A DNA stretch of 64,000 nt from Rhodovastum atsumiense (GTDB taxonomy: Bacteria; Pseudomonadota; Alphaproteobacteria; Acetobacterales; Acetobacteraceae), in the NCBI RefSeq assembly GCF_937425535.1, contig NZ_OW485601.1:5687501-5751500 (forward strand), in the 5' to 3' direction. Under the pieces are notes generated by a model that was given only the letters and a program-made list of their open reading frames with translations, was not told where the DNA came from and searched no databases. Position 1 is the first letter of the stretch; every line of letters begins with the position of its first letter. Positions 18,551 through 26,840 of the stretch are shown here, one piece after another. The position numbers and the translations under genes were made by a program.

Positions 18551-19561
18551 ATGACACGACCGACGCGGATCGCCATGGCAGCGGCAGCAGCGATCGGGGT
18601 TGGCGCGCTGACGGCGCCTCCCACCACCGCGCAACAGCCGGGCCCGGATACGGCTGCCATCTGGACGATCCAGGGCGAGAACGCGTCGATCACCACGGCG
18701 ACGCTGTCGGACCGCTACTACACCAACGGCCTGCGCCTCGGCTGGACCTCGGGCGAGGGCGGGGCGCCGGACTTTCTTGAGCGCATGGGCCGCACCCTGT
18801 GGGGTGACGGACGCATGCGCATCGGCTTCGACATCAGCCAGCAGATCTTCACCGCGAAGGACAACACCTCCGGCTATCCGCCGCCCGGTGACCGGCCTTT
18901 TGCGGGCGTGTTGCTGGGCACGCTGTCCCTGCAGCACGACGATGGCGAGGCCCGCAGTGCCTTCGCCGTCAGTGCCGGCGTGGTCGGCCCCTCCGCGCTC
19001 GGCGAGCAGGTCCAGAACGGCTGGCATGACCTGATCGGACAGAACCGGGTGCAGGGCTGGGACACCCAGTTGCACGACGAGCCGGTGTTCCAGATCCTCA
19101 GCGAGCGCACCTGGCGGCTGCCGGTCACCAGCCTGGGGGCCGTCGATGTCGATGCCCTGCCGTCGCTGATCGCCGGGGCCGGCACGCTGCGCGTCTACGG
19201 CCAGGGCGGCGTTACCTTCCGGCTCGGCCAGGGCCTGGATTCGGATTACGGGGTGTCGCGGCTGCGCCCCGGCCTGTCCGGCAGCGACGTGTTCCGACCG
19301 ACCCGGCCGCTCGCCTGGTACGTGTTCCTCGGGGCCGACGGCCAGGTCGTCGCCCATGACATCACCCTGAACGGCAATCTCTGGCAGGACAGCCGCAGCG
19401 TCACGTTGAAGCCCCTGGTGGGCGAGTTCCAGGTCGGGCTCGCGGTGATGGTTTCGGGCGTCCGCCTGACCTACACCCAGGTGTTCCAGACCCAGGAATT
19501 CAAGCACCAGAAGGGCGGTCTGCACCAGTTCGGCTCGCTGGCGCTGAACGTGCGGTTCTGA
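18551..19561 (+). CDS. LpxR-like lipid A 3'-O-deacylase family outer-membrane protein (DUF2219)
   Basis: A 336-residue protein with a signal peptide (about 1-27, ending TTAQQ) and a beta-barrel-like body ending in aromatic Phe (LNVRF). DRYYTNG at about 57-63, RPFAG and the VQNGWHDLIG motif (with the catalytic-type His) match LpxR, which removes acyl chains from lipid A in the outer membrane. The Asn-Asp pair near the LpxR N-terminus reads ENAS here, so calcium binding or activity may differ. Ribosome site AGAAGG. It stands alone, 31 bases before a dehydrogenase gene. Confidence 0.82.
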   Translation: MTRPTRIAMAAAAAIGVGALTAPPTTAQQPGPDTAAIWTIQGENASITTATLSDRYYTNGLRLGWTSGEGGAPDFLERMGRTLWGDGRMRIGFDISQQIFTAKDNTSGYPPPGDRPFAGVLLGTLSLQHDDGEARSAFAVSAGVVGPSALGEQVQNGWHDLIGQNRVQGWDTQLHDEPVFQILSERTWRLPVTSLGAVDVDALPSLIAGAGTLRVYGQGGVTFRLGQGLDSDYGVSRLRPGLSGSDVFRPTRPLAWYVFLGADGQVVAHDITLNGNLWQDSRSVTLKPLVGEFQVGLAVMVSGVRLTYTQVFQTQEFKHQKGGLHQFGSLALNVRF

Positions 19562-19592
19562 ACGGCCGGCACCCAACCGGGGAGGGGAAAGC

Positions 19593-20441
19593 ATGCGCAT
19601 TGCCGTGATCGCGCCGGGGGCCATGGGGGCGGCGGTGGCGCGACGCCTTGCCGGCCGGGGCGCGGAGGTGGCGGTGACCCTGCAGGGCCGCGGCCCCGCC
19701 TCGGCGACCCGCGCCCAGGGCCTTCCCACGCAGGAAAGCGAGGCGGCACTGGCCGGCTGGGCCGACCTGGTGCTGTCGATCCTGCCGCCCGGCGAGGCCC
19801 TGGCGCTGGCCCGGCGGCTGGCGCCGGTGCTGTGCCCGCGCGGTGCGGCGGTGGTGTTCGCCGACTGCAACGCGGTCAGCCCGGAAACCGTGCAGGCGGT
19901 CGCCGCCGCCCTGCCGGGGCTGCGCTTCGCCGATATCGGCATCATCGGCGGCCCGCCCAAGGGCGACGATGCCGGCCCGCGTTTCTACGTTTCCGGCGAA
20001 CCGGCCGGAGCGTTGCTGGCGCTGCGCGCGCACGGGCTGGATGTGCGGGCGGTCGAAGGCGGGATCGGCGCCGCCTCGGCGCTGAAGCTGAGCTATGCCG
20101 GCATCACCAAGGGGCTGACCGCGCTGGGCAGCGCCATGGCGCTCGGCGCCGCGCGGGCCGGCGTGGCCGGGCCGCTGATCGCCGAACTGGCCGAGAGCCA
20201 GCCCGCCTTGCTCGCTTACCTGCGGCGCGGCGTGCCCGACATGTTCGGCAAGGCCTATCGCTGGGTCGCCGAGATGGAGGAGATCGCCGCCTTCCTCGAC
20301 GGCATGCCCTTCGGCCCGGCCTACCTGGCCGCCGCGCGCCACTACGAGGCGATCGCCCGCGACGCGGCCGCGCCTGCGGAAGATGGCGAAACGGCGCGGC
20401 TCGCCGCCAGCTTTGCCGCACCGGCCCCGGGCGGCACCTAG
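19593..20441 (+). CDS. NAD(P)-dependent oxidoreductase, 6-phosphogluconate dehydrogenase-like with DUF1932 domain
   Basis: A 282-residue protein: N-terminal Rossmann fold with GAMGAAVARRL at about 9-19, then a helical DUF1932 C-terminal domain (GIGAASALKLSYAGITKGL, with the family Lys). It is related to beta-hydroxyacid dehydrogenases, but the substrate is unknown. Strong ribosome site GGAGGGGAAAGC. It converges with the YdjM-like gene, 16 bases between stops. Confidence 0.85.
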   Translation: MRIAVIAPGAMGAAVARRLAGRGAEVAVTLQGRGPASATRAQGLPTQESEAALAGWADLVLSILPPGEALALARRLAPVLCPRGAAVVFADCNAVSPETVQAVAAALPGLRFADIGIIGGPPKGDDAGPRFYVSGEPAGALLALRAHGLDVRAVEGGIGAASALKLSYAGITKGLTALGSAMALGAARAGVAGPLIAELAESQPALLAYLRRGVPDMFGKAYRWVAEMEEIAAFLDGMPFGPAYLAAARHYEAIARDAAAPAEDGETARLAASFAAPAPGGT

Positions 20442-20457
20442 CCCGGCATCGACGGGG

Positions 20458-21147
20458 TCAGCCGGCCGTCGCCGGCCGCGGTTCCGATCCGGCCGCGCGC
20501 GTCGGCGGCCTTGGACGCGCCGGCGGCGGGGCCGCGACGCGCGCCCGTTGCCGTTCCACCGCGGCCGGGGGCGGGCAGGCCTGGGCCTTCGACGGCGGAC
20601 CGCCGAGCGCCTGGCAGATCGCCGGCAGGTCCGGCACCAGCCGGCACAATCCGGTGGCGCGCACCGTCGCCTGCACGCGGTCGAGGCCAACCGTGGCGAC
20701 GATCGCGCAGCACAGTGCCACCATCACCACGAGCGGCTCGGAGGCCGAGCCGGTGCGGCAGATCGGCAAGGCCCAGGTGCCTTTCAGCGGCCAGGCCAGG
20801 CGCAGGCCCCGCGGGGTCAGCAGGTCGCCGCCGAGATGCGAGAGATAGCCCACCACCAGCGGTGCCACGGTGGCTTCGGAGAAGCCGTGCTCCACCAGCA
20901 ACCAGGTGCAGACCGCCACCGCGAACAGGGAATGGGTGATGCCGCGATGCCCGAGCAGCATGGCGCAGACGGTTGAAAGCGGCCGCGCGCGCTGGCCCAC
21001 CCAGGATTTCGGATGATCGATGTCGGGCAGCAGCGCCCCGATGACCGCCAGGCCAAGCGGCACCAGCCCGACCGCGGGCTGGCCGAGATGCGGGGCGACG
21101 ACCAACCATGAGGCCGCCCCCAGCGCCACATGCGACCCCACCATCAC
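20458..21147 (-). CDS. YdjM-like membrane metal-dependent hydrolase (DUF457)
   Basis: A 229-residue membrane protein with about four transmembrane segments. His/Asp motifs typical of the YdjM/DUF457 family are present: GSHVALG near the start, LPDIDHP at about 40-46 and HRGITHS at about 67-73. The last 70 or so residues are rich in Pro/Arg/Ala and look disordered, an extension beyond the core. GTG 21147 directly precedes ATG 21144; an AAGGA site lies upstream. Family activity is poorly defined. Confidence 0.82.
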   Translation of the reverse strand: MMVGSHVALGAASWLVVAPHLGQPAVGLVPLGLAVIGALLPDIDHPKSWVGQRARPLSTVCAMLLGHRGITHSLFAVAVCTWLLVEHGFSEATVAPLVVGYLSHLGGDLLTPRGLRLAWPLKGTWALPICRTGSASEPLVVMVALCCAIVATVGLDRVQATVRATGLCRLVPDLPAICQALGGPPSKAQACPPPAAVERQRARVAAPPPARPRPPTRAAGSEPRPATAG

Positions 21148-21255
21148 GGCCGTTACGTCCTTGCGCGAGACGCTTGAACCTAAATCTGAGGACTCGCCCC
21201 CACAAGTAAGAAATGTCGATTGGAATCCATCAACAAAGACGGCGCGCCGGTACAG

Positions 21256-22647
21256 TCACTCACCGGCGAGGCGGGCGCGCAGCGGTGGCACGCCGAAGCG
21301 CAGCACCGCGGCGATGTCGCGGGCCGCGTCCATCGTCAGCACCGCATCGGCCAGCCGCGAGGCGCGCTCGGCTCCGAGCGGCTCGCCGGCCAGCATGAGG
21401 AATTTGGCGCGCAGCTCGGCCGCCGAGGGGAAGGCTTCCGGCTCGCCCCGGGGCACGGCGACGGTATGTTCGAAAGTTGTGCCGCGTGCGGCGATGGTCA
21501 ACCTTCCGGCCATCGGGCCGAGCGCTTCCACCTCCGGATCGGCTTCGCTGTGGATCTTCGGCATCAGGGTGCGGATGGTGGGATCGCGCAGCAGCCGGTA
21601 GCTGTCCCAGCCCAGCGTGCCGGTGGCCAGGGCACAGGCGATGGCGAAAGGCGCGCTGAACTGGGCATCGACCACGCTCTGCGGGTTGGCCTTGCGCGCT
21701 TCCGGCTCGCCCAGTTGCAACATACCGGCATGGGAAATCGCGTAGGTGGCGCTCTCGATCTCCTGCGGCAGCAGGTCGTGCGCCGCGCGCAGGGCGAGCG
21801 CCGCGTCGATGCCGGCATGGCCGTAGCGGCAGGACGGGTAGGGCTTCACCGCCGTGCGCATCAGCTCGAATTCCGCCCCGAGACCTTCCAGCGCACGCGC
21901 TGGCGTGGCGTCGGGCGCATAGGCGTTGAAGAACCCGTAGCGTCCTTCCAGCGCGGCGGCGGCGCCGCGGAAACCCTCGGTGGCCAGGGTCGCGGCGGAA
22001 AGCCCGCCCATCGCCGCCCAGCCGACATGGAAGCGCTTGGTCCAGGCGCCGTTGGCGAGGAACTGCAGGCTGCCGGCGGACTGGCTGAGCGCAATGCCGA
22101 AGGCATCGGCGATGCCGTCGCCGTCCAGCCCGAAGCAGCGCCCGGCCGCGGCGGCGGCGCCGAACACGCCGCAGGTGGCAGTGGGATGGAAGCCGCGGTC
22201 GTAATGGGCGCGCACGGGCAGGGCGAGCGCCAGCCGGCAGGTCACCTCGTAGCCCGCGACGATGGCCGCCAGCACGTCGGCCCCGGTGGCGCCGGTCATC
22301 TCGCCGGCGGCAAGCGCCGCCGGGATCACCGCCGCCCCCGGATGCAGCGACGCCCTCGCATGGGTGTCGTCGAAATCCAGCGAATGCCCCAGCGCGCCGT
22401 TCAGCAGCGCCGCCCCCGCCGGCGTCCAGCGGGAAGAATCACCGAAGACGCAGGCATGGCCCGCCCCCAGCCCGAGCGCGCGCGCGGCGGCGAACAAGGG
22501 CGGGGTGCTGTCGGCGTCATGACGGGCGCGCACGATGCTGCCGACCAGGTCGAGCACGAGCAACCTTGCACGCGCCACCACCTCGGGCGGCAGGGACGAG
22601 AGGGAAATGACAGCACTGAAACGCGACAATTCGCGGGTTATTTCCAT
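21256..22647 (-). CDS. MmgE/PrpD family protein (2-methylcitrate dehydratase-like)
   Basis: A 463-residue cytoplasmic protein of the MmgE/PrpD fold: helical domain I and alpha/beta domain II. Recognisable segments are RHDADSTPPL, the GHSLDFDDTHARASLHPG active-site region at about 88-105, and YPSCRYGHAGIDAALAL. PrpD dehydrates 2-methylcitrate, but many relatives with this sequence act on other or unknown substrates. No prpB, prpC or prpF is adjacent, so methylcitrate-cycle function is not supported. Good GGGAGGACC ribosome site. Confidence 0.88.
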   Translation of the reverse strand: MEITRELSRFSAVISLSSLPPEVVARARLLVLDLVGSIVRARHDADSTPPLFAAARALGLGAGHACVFGDSSRWTPAGAALLNGALGHSLDFDDTHARASLHPGAAVIPAALAAGEMTGATGADVLAAIVAGYEVTCRLALALPVRAHYDRGFHPTATCGVFGAAAAAGRCFGLDGDGIADAFGIALSQSAGSLQFLANGAWTKRFHVGWAAMGGLSAATLATEGFRGAAAALEGRYGFFNAYAPDATPARALEGLGAEFELMRTAVKPYPSCRYGHAGIDAALALRAAHDLLPQEIESATYAISHAGMLQLGEPEARKANPQSVVDAQFSAPFAIACALATGTLGWDSYRLLRDPTIRTLMPKIHSEADPEVEALGPMAGRLTIAARGTTFEHTVAVPRGEPEAFPSAAELRAKFLMLAGEPLGAERASRLADAVLTMDAARDIAAVLRFGVPPLRARLAGE

Positions 22648-22781
22648 TTTCTTGGTCCTCCCAGCCGGGTGTTAGTGTACCGTGCCATCTGGGGCGGTGC
22701 CACTGCCGCATGAACAAGGGTTCACGAGCCCGAACGTTTGCCCCGCGACCCGACCGGTCCTGTTCCCGGCGCCGCTTCGCA

Positions 22782-22809
22782 ATGGTTGCGCTGTCGTCAA
22801 TGCAACCAT
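22782..22809. repeat. Inverted repeat upstream of lytic transglycosylase
   Basis: ATGGTTGC (22782-22789) and GCAACCAT (22802-22809), 8-bp perfect arms with a 12-base loop, 67 bases before the transglycosylase start. It could be an operator or a leader hairpin. Confidence 0.35.
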
Positions 22810-22876
22810 GACTGTAACAATGCGGAGGCGGACGATCGTTGCCGGCGACTCCGCCTCTGTGGCAGATGCCTTTCCC

Positions 22877-23884
22877 ATGCTCACCCGCCGTATCCTGCTG
22901 GCCGTCCCGCCGGCCCTGCTCGCTGCCTCCGCCCTGGCGCAGCAGCCTGCCAAACCCGCCCGTGTCTCCACCCCCGAAGAGACCGCGAGCTTCCGTCGCT
23001 ATCTCGACGATGTGGCGGCCGAGGCCCGCAGGAAGGGCATCTCGCCGGCCGTGATCGATCGCGCGCTCGGGCCGATCCGCATCAACTGGCGGGTCATCGA
23101 GCTCGACCGCAACCAGCCCGAAGTCAAGTTCACCTGGGAACAGTATCGTACCCGCATCGTCAATGACGGCCGCGTCGCCCGCGGCCGCGAGCAACTGGCG
23201 AAGCATCGCGCCATCCTCGACCAGGTCTCCGCACGCTACGGCGTTCCGGCCGGGATCATCGTCGGGCTCTGGGGGCTCGAATCCGACTATGGCCGCGCCA
23301 TGGGCGGCTTCAACGTGGTCGAGGCCGTGGCCACGCTCGCCTGGGAAGGGCGGCGCGGCGCCTATTTCCGTGGACAGTTGATGGACTGCCTGAAGATCCT
23401 GCAGGCTGGCGACATCCCGCCCGAGAAGATGGTCGGAAGCTGGGCCGGGGCGATGGGCCAGACCCAGTTCATGCCCGACAGCTTCCTGAAATACGCCGTC
23501 GATTTCGACGGCGACGGGCGACGCGACCTGTGGACCAGCTTCCCCGACGTGTTCGCCTCCACCGCCAACAACCTGGCCATGGACGGCTGGAAGGCGGGCC
23601 AGCCCTGGGGCACCCAGGTGCGGCTGCCGGGTGGGTTCGACCCGGCCTGGGGCGGCCGGGCCAACCGGCGCCCGACCAGCGAATGGGCCCGCATGGGGGT
23701 GGTGTCGTTCGACGGGGGCAGCCTGCGGCCGGGCGACGCCCCGGCCTCGATCATCCTGCCCGGCGGGCCGGGCGGCGAGGCGTTCCTGGTCAATGCCAGC
23801 AACTTCCGCGCCCTGCGCGCCTACAACCCGTCGGATTACTACGCGCTGTGCATCTGCCTGCTCGCCGATCGTATTACCACGTGA
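22877..23884 (+). CDS. MltB-type lytic murein transglycosylase
   Basis: A 335-residue periplasmic enzyme that cleaves peptidoglycan glycan strands. An N-terminal signal peptide (about 1-22, RRILLAVPPALLAASALAQ) precedes a SLT/MltB domain. The catalytic Glu lies in GLWGLESDYG, and the AGAMGQTQFMPDSFL segment is characteristic of MltB. The ATG at 22877 gives a normal signal peptide, though its ribosome site is weak; the frame is open upstream to 22682 without coding character. The stop overlaps the GTG of the RlpA gene. With RlpA and the carboxypeptidase downstream it forms a cell-wall remodelling group. Confidence 0.9.
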   Translation: MLTRRILLAVPPALLAASALAQQPAKPARVSTPEETASFRRYLDDVAAEARRKGISPAVIDRALGPIRINWRVIELDRNQPEVKFTWEQYRTRIVNDGRVARGREQLAKHRAILDQVSARYGVPAGIIVGLWGLESDYGRAMGGFNVVEAVATLAWEGRRGAYFRGQLMDCLKILQAGDIPPEKMVGSWAGAMGQTQFMPDSFLKYAVDFDGDGRRDLWTSFPDVFASTANNLAMDGWKAGQPWGTQVRLPGGFDPAWGGRANRRPTSEWARMGVVSFDGGSLRPGDAPASIILPGGPGGEAFLVNASNFRALRAYNPSDYYALCICLLADRITT

Positions 23885-24789
23885 CGCAAGCCGCCCGCCT
23901 CCTGCCGGTGCTGCTGCTCGCCGCGTGTGTCGGCGGCTGTCATACGGGGCCGCGACAGGCGGCCCCGCAACCGGGCCGCTACGTGGTCGGGGAGCCGTAC
24001 CAGACCGGGGGACTGTGGCGCTATCCGCGCGAGCAGTTCGAGTACGCCGATACCGGACTCGCCGCGGTGGCCGGCGCCCACGCGCCGCAGACCGCCAATG
24101 GCGAGACCTACGACCCCACCGCGCTCGCCGCCGGGCATCGCACGCTGCAACTGCCCGCGCTGGCGCGCGTGACCAGTCTGGAGACCGGCCGGGCGGTGCT
24201 GGTGCGCATCAATGATCGCGGCCCGGCCGACCCGGGCCGGCTGATCGAGCTGACCCCGCGCGCCGCCGAATTGCTCGGCGGCGGCAAGGGACCGCTGCGG
24301 GTGCGCGTGCAACTGCTCGAGGCCGAGAGCCGGGCGATGGCGGGCGCGCTTGCGGAAGTGCCGCTGCTCAGCGTCGCCACCGCCCCGCGCGGCGGCGTGC
24401 AGGCCGAGAGCCTGGCTCCGCCGCCCGGTGCCCGCCAGGCCGTGCGGGTCCGCGGCGCGGCTGCCGGCCCGGTGGCTCAGGCCACCGGCAATGCTGCCGT
24501 GCCGACCGTGCCCTTGCGCCTGCCCGAGCAGGTCTGGCAGCAGCCGGCGGACCCCGGATTGCTGTATATCGAATGCGGCAGTTTTGCCCGCCTGGAATAT
24601 GCCCGGGTCATGCAGCACACGCTCGCCGGCCTGGGGCCCCAGGTATCGACCGACTACAACGCCCCACGCGAGCGAGCATTTCGTGTTCGCATCGGTCCGT
24701 TTGCCGATACCACGCAGGCCGATGCGATGCTGGACCGTACCTTGCGGGCCGGCGTATCTGATGCCCGCATCGTCGTGGATTCCCGGTAG
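23881..24789 (+). CDS. rlpA: RlpA family septal lipoprotein/lytic transglycosylase with SPOR domain
   Basis: A 302-residue lipoprotein: signal peptide with lipobox LLAAC (a second Cys follows in VGGC), a double-psi beta-barrel RlpA domain (about 50-140; TANGETYDPTALAAGHRTLQ and INDRGP with the conserved Asp), a linker, and a C-terminal SPOR domain (about 225-300) that binds denuded glycan at septa. RlpA cleaves or binds naked glycan strands during division. The GTG start overlaps the upstream TGA by the GTGA arrangement, showing translational coupling. The carboxypeptidase gene follows 22 bases later. Confidence 0.9.
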   Translation: MTQAARLLPVLLLAACVGGCHTGPRQAAPQPGRYVVGEPYQTGGLWRYPREQFEYADTGLAAVAGAHAPQTANGETYDPTALAAGHRTLQLPALARVTSLETGRAVLVRINDRGPADPGRLIELTPRAAELLGGGKGPLRVRVQLLEAESRAMAGALAEVPLLSVATAPRGGVQAESLAPPPGARQAVRVRGAAAGPVAQATGNAAVPTVPLRLPEQVWQQPADPGLLYIECGSFARLEYARVMQHTLAGLGPQVSTDYNAPRERAFRVRIGPFADTTQADAMLDRTLRAGVSDARIVVDSR

Positions 24790-24811
24790 AGTCCACGCAA
24801 GGAGCCGCCTC

Positions 24812-26059
24812 ATGCTCAGCCGTCGATTCCTGCTGGCCGGCGCCGCCGTCGGCCTGCCCAGCCTTGCCGCTGCCCAGACGCGGCCCCAGCACCCGGCGCC
24901 GCGCCCGCCCGCGCCGCATCCCGCCGGGGCCGCGCCTGGCCGGGGCCGCCGCCCCGCCGAGCCCGTGCCCACCGGCACGCCGGCCAATACGCCGATCGGG
25001 CCGCTGGACACCGCCGCCCGGTGGGCGGTGGTCCTGGATTTCGCCACCGGGGCGACGCTGCTCGACAAGGACGCGGATGCGAGCATGCCGCCCTCGTCGA
25101 TGACCAAGCTGATGACGATCTACATCGTCTACAGCCTGCTGAAATCGGGGCGGCTGCAACTGACCCAGGAACTGCCGGTCTCCGAGCGCGCCTGGCGCAT
25201 GGGCGGATCGAAGATGTTCGTCGGCATCGGCACGCAGGTGAAGGTCGAGGACCTGATCCGCGGCGTGATCGTGCAGTCCGGCAACGATGCCTGCATCGTG
25301 CTGGCCGAGGCGATCGCCGGCTCGGAGGAACAGTTCGCCGAGCTGATGAACCAGAAGGGCAAGGAAATCGGGCTGCAGAACAGCAATTTCCGTAACGCCA
25401 CCGGCTGGCCCGACCCCGAGCACCGCATGAGCGTGCGCGACATCGCCGTCCTCGCGCGCCGGCTGATCCAGGATTTTCCGGAATACTACCATTACGATTC
25501 CGAAAAAGCTTTCAAATACAACAATATCGAGCAACAGAACCGCAATCCGCTGGTGCAGAAGAACCTCGCCGACGGGCTCAAGACCGGCCACACCGACGAT
25601 GGTGGCTACGGCCTGGTGGCAAGCGCCGAGCGCAGCGGGCGGCGCATCGTGCTGGTGGTCAACGGCCTGAACTCGATGCGCCAGCGCGCCGAGGAAGGCG
25701 AGCGACTGCTGGAATGGGCGTTCCGGGAATTCGAGAACGTGACCCTGTTCACTGCCGACCAGCCGGTGGAACAGGTGCCGGTCTGGCTCGGCACCCAGCC
25801 GACGGTGCCGCTGGTCGGCGGGCGCGACCTGGTGGTCACCATGCCGCGGGGCTGGCGCAACCGGGCAAAGATCACCCTGGAATATGACACGCCGGTGCAG
25901 GCGCCGGTGGCGCGGGGCGCCCAACTGGGTCGGTTGACGGTGATCGGGCAGGGCGTGCCGGAAATGCAGGTGCCGCTGCTGGCAGGGGCCGATGTGCCGC
26001 GGCTCGGGCTGCCGGGGCGGGCCTGGGCGGTGCTGACCCACTATGTGACGGGTAGCTAA
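24812..26059 (+). CDS. dacF: D-alanyl-D-alanine carboxypeptidase (PBP5/6 family)
   Basis: A 415-residue penicillin-binding protein trimming the terminal D-Ala of peptidoglycan stem peptides. Signal peptide about 1-22 (MLSRRFLLAGAAVGLPSLAA), a Pro-rich linker to about 60, then the peptidase S11 domain with SMTK (nucleophile Ser 96, Lys 99), SGND and KTGHTD, followed by the C-terminal PBP5-like beta domain. All active-site motifs are intact. Start supported by AAGGAGCCGCCTC. It is the third gene of the cell-wall group. The dacF name is by similarity only. Confidence 0.92.
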   Translation: MLSRRFLLAGAAVGLPSLAAAQTRPQHPAPRPPAPHPAGAAPGRGRRPAEPVPTGTPANTPIGPLDTAARWAVVLDFATGATLLDKDADASMPPSSMTKLMTIYIVYSLLKSGRLQLTQELPVSERAWRMGGSKMFVGIGTQVKVEDLIRGVIVQSGNDACIVLAEAIAGSEEQFAELMNQKGKEIGLQNSNFRNATGWPDPEHRMSVRDIAVLARRLIQDFPEYYHYDSEKAFKYNNIEQQNRNPLVQKNLADGLKTGHTDDGGYGLVASAERSGRRIVLVVNGLNSMRQRAEEGERLLEWAFREFENVTLFTADQPVEQVPVWLGTQPTVPLVGGRDLVVTMPRGWRNRAKITLEYDTPVQAPVARGAQLGRLTVIGQGVPEMQVPLLAGADVPRLGLPGRAWAVLTHYVTGS

Positions 26060-26070
26060 GACAAGGAAGG

Positions 26071-26195
26071 CAAGGGCTCCGCCCTTGACCCCATTCGCGC
26101 TGCGCGGCACAGGAAATAACGGGTTCCAAGGGCGAAGCCCTTGGCGGAGGTCCAGGAGGCGGAGCCTCCTGGTCGGGTGCGGGGCAACGCCCCGC
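26071..26195. repeat. Cluster of four perfect triloop hairpins
   Basis: Between the carboxypeptidase and tmk lie four perfect inverted repeats, each with a 3-base loop: CAAGGGC-TCC-GCCCTTG (26071-26087), CCAAGGGC-GAA-GCCCTTGG (26126-26144), CCAGGAGGC at 26152-26160 with GCCTCCTGG at 26164-26172 around GGA, and GCGGGGC-AAC-GCCCCGC (26179-26195). The first two share the same stem core. The look is that of REP-like palindromic units; they may also terminate or stabilise the upstream message. Confidence 0.7.
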
Positions 26196-26213
26196 CAAAC
26201 ATAGGTATCAGGG

Positions 26214-26840
26214 ATGCCGCAATCAGGCCGCTTCATCACCTTGGAAGGCGGCGAGGGGGCGGGCAAGTCCACCCAGGCGGCATTGCTGGCCCAGGCCCTG
26301 AACGCGGCCGGCGTGCCGGTGCTGCGCACGCGCGAGCCCGGCGGCGCCCCCGGCGCCGAGGCGCTGCGGCAGTTGCTGCTGGAAGGACCGGTTGCCTGGG
26401 ATCCGCTGGCGGAATGCCTGCTGCATTTCGCCGCGCGAGCCGAGCACGTGGCCAAGACGATCCGCCCGGCGCTGGAGGCGGGCACCTGGGTGGTGTGCGA
26501 CCGGTTCTTCGATTCGACCCTGGTCTACCAGGGCTGGGGGCAGGGTGCCGACCGGGCGGTCATTGCTCAACTGGTTGACATGCTCGGCCTGCGGCCCGAC
26601 CTGACACTGGTGCTGGATGTTCCGGTGGAGGTGTCGATGGCCCGGCTGGCCGGGCGAGGCACGGCGGCCGACCGTTACGAACGGTTGGGGGCCCCGTTCT
26701 TCGCCCGCATCCGCGAAGGCTTCCTGGCGGTGGCGGCGGCTGAACCGGGGCGCTGCGCGGTGGTGAACGCCGCCGATGCGATGGACGCGGTGGCGGCCCA
26801 GGTCACGGACGCGGTGCGCGTGAGGCTGGGGCGACCGTGA
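26214..26840 (+). CDS. tmk: Thymidylate kinase
   Basis: A 208-residue cytoplasmic kinase converting dTMP to dTDP. P-loop GGEGAGKST at 12-20, DR(F/Y) region CDRFFDSTLVYQGWGQG, and a LID-like segment near RLAGRGTAADRYE. The AGGG directly before ATG leaves little spacing; TAGG 7 bases upstream is the better ribosome site. Its stop overlaps the GTG of holB. The tmk-holB-metG-tatD-MBL order is a common bacterial arrangement. Confidence 0.95.
   Translation: MPQSGRFITLEGGEGAGKSTQAALLAQALNAAGVPVLRTREPGGAPGAEALRQLLLEGPVAWDPLAECLLHFAARAEHVAKTIRPALEAGTWVVCDRFFDSTLVYQGWGQGADRAVIAQLVDMLGLRPDLTLVLDVPVEVSMARLAGRGTAADRYERLGAPFFARIREGFLAVAAAEPGRCAVVNAADAMDAVAAQVTDAVRVRLGRP

Noticed and set aside
22682-22876. 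Longer N-terminus for the lytic transglycosylase
   Set aside because: It would bury the signal peptide inside the protein, and the added stretch lacks coding character.
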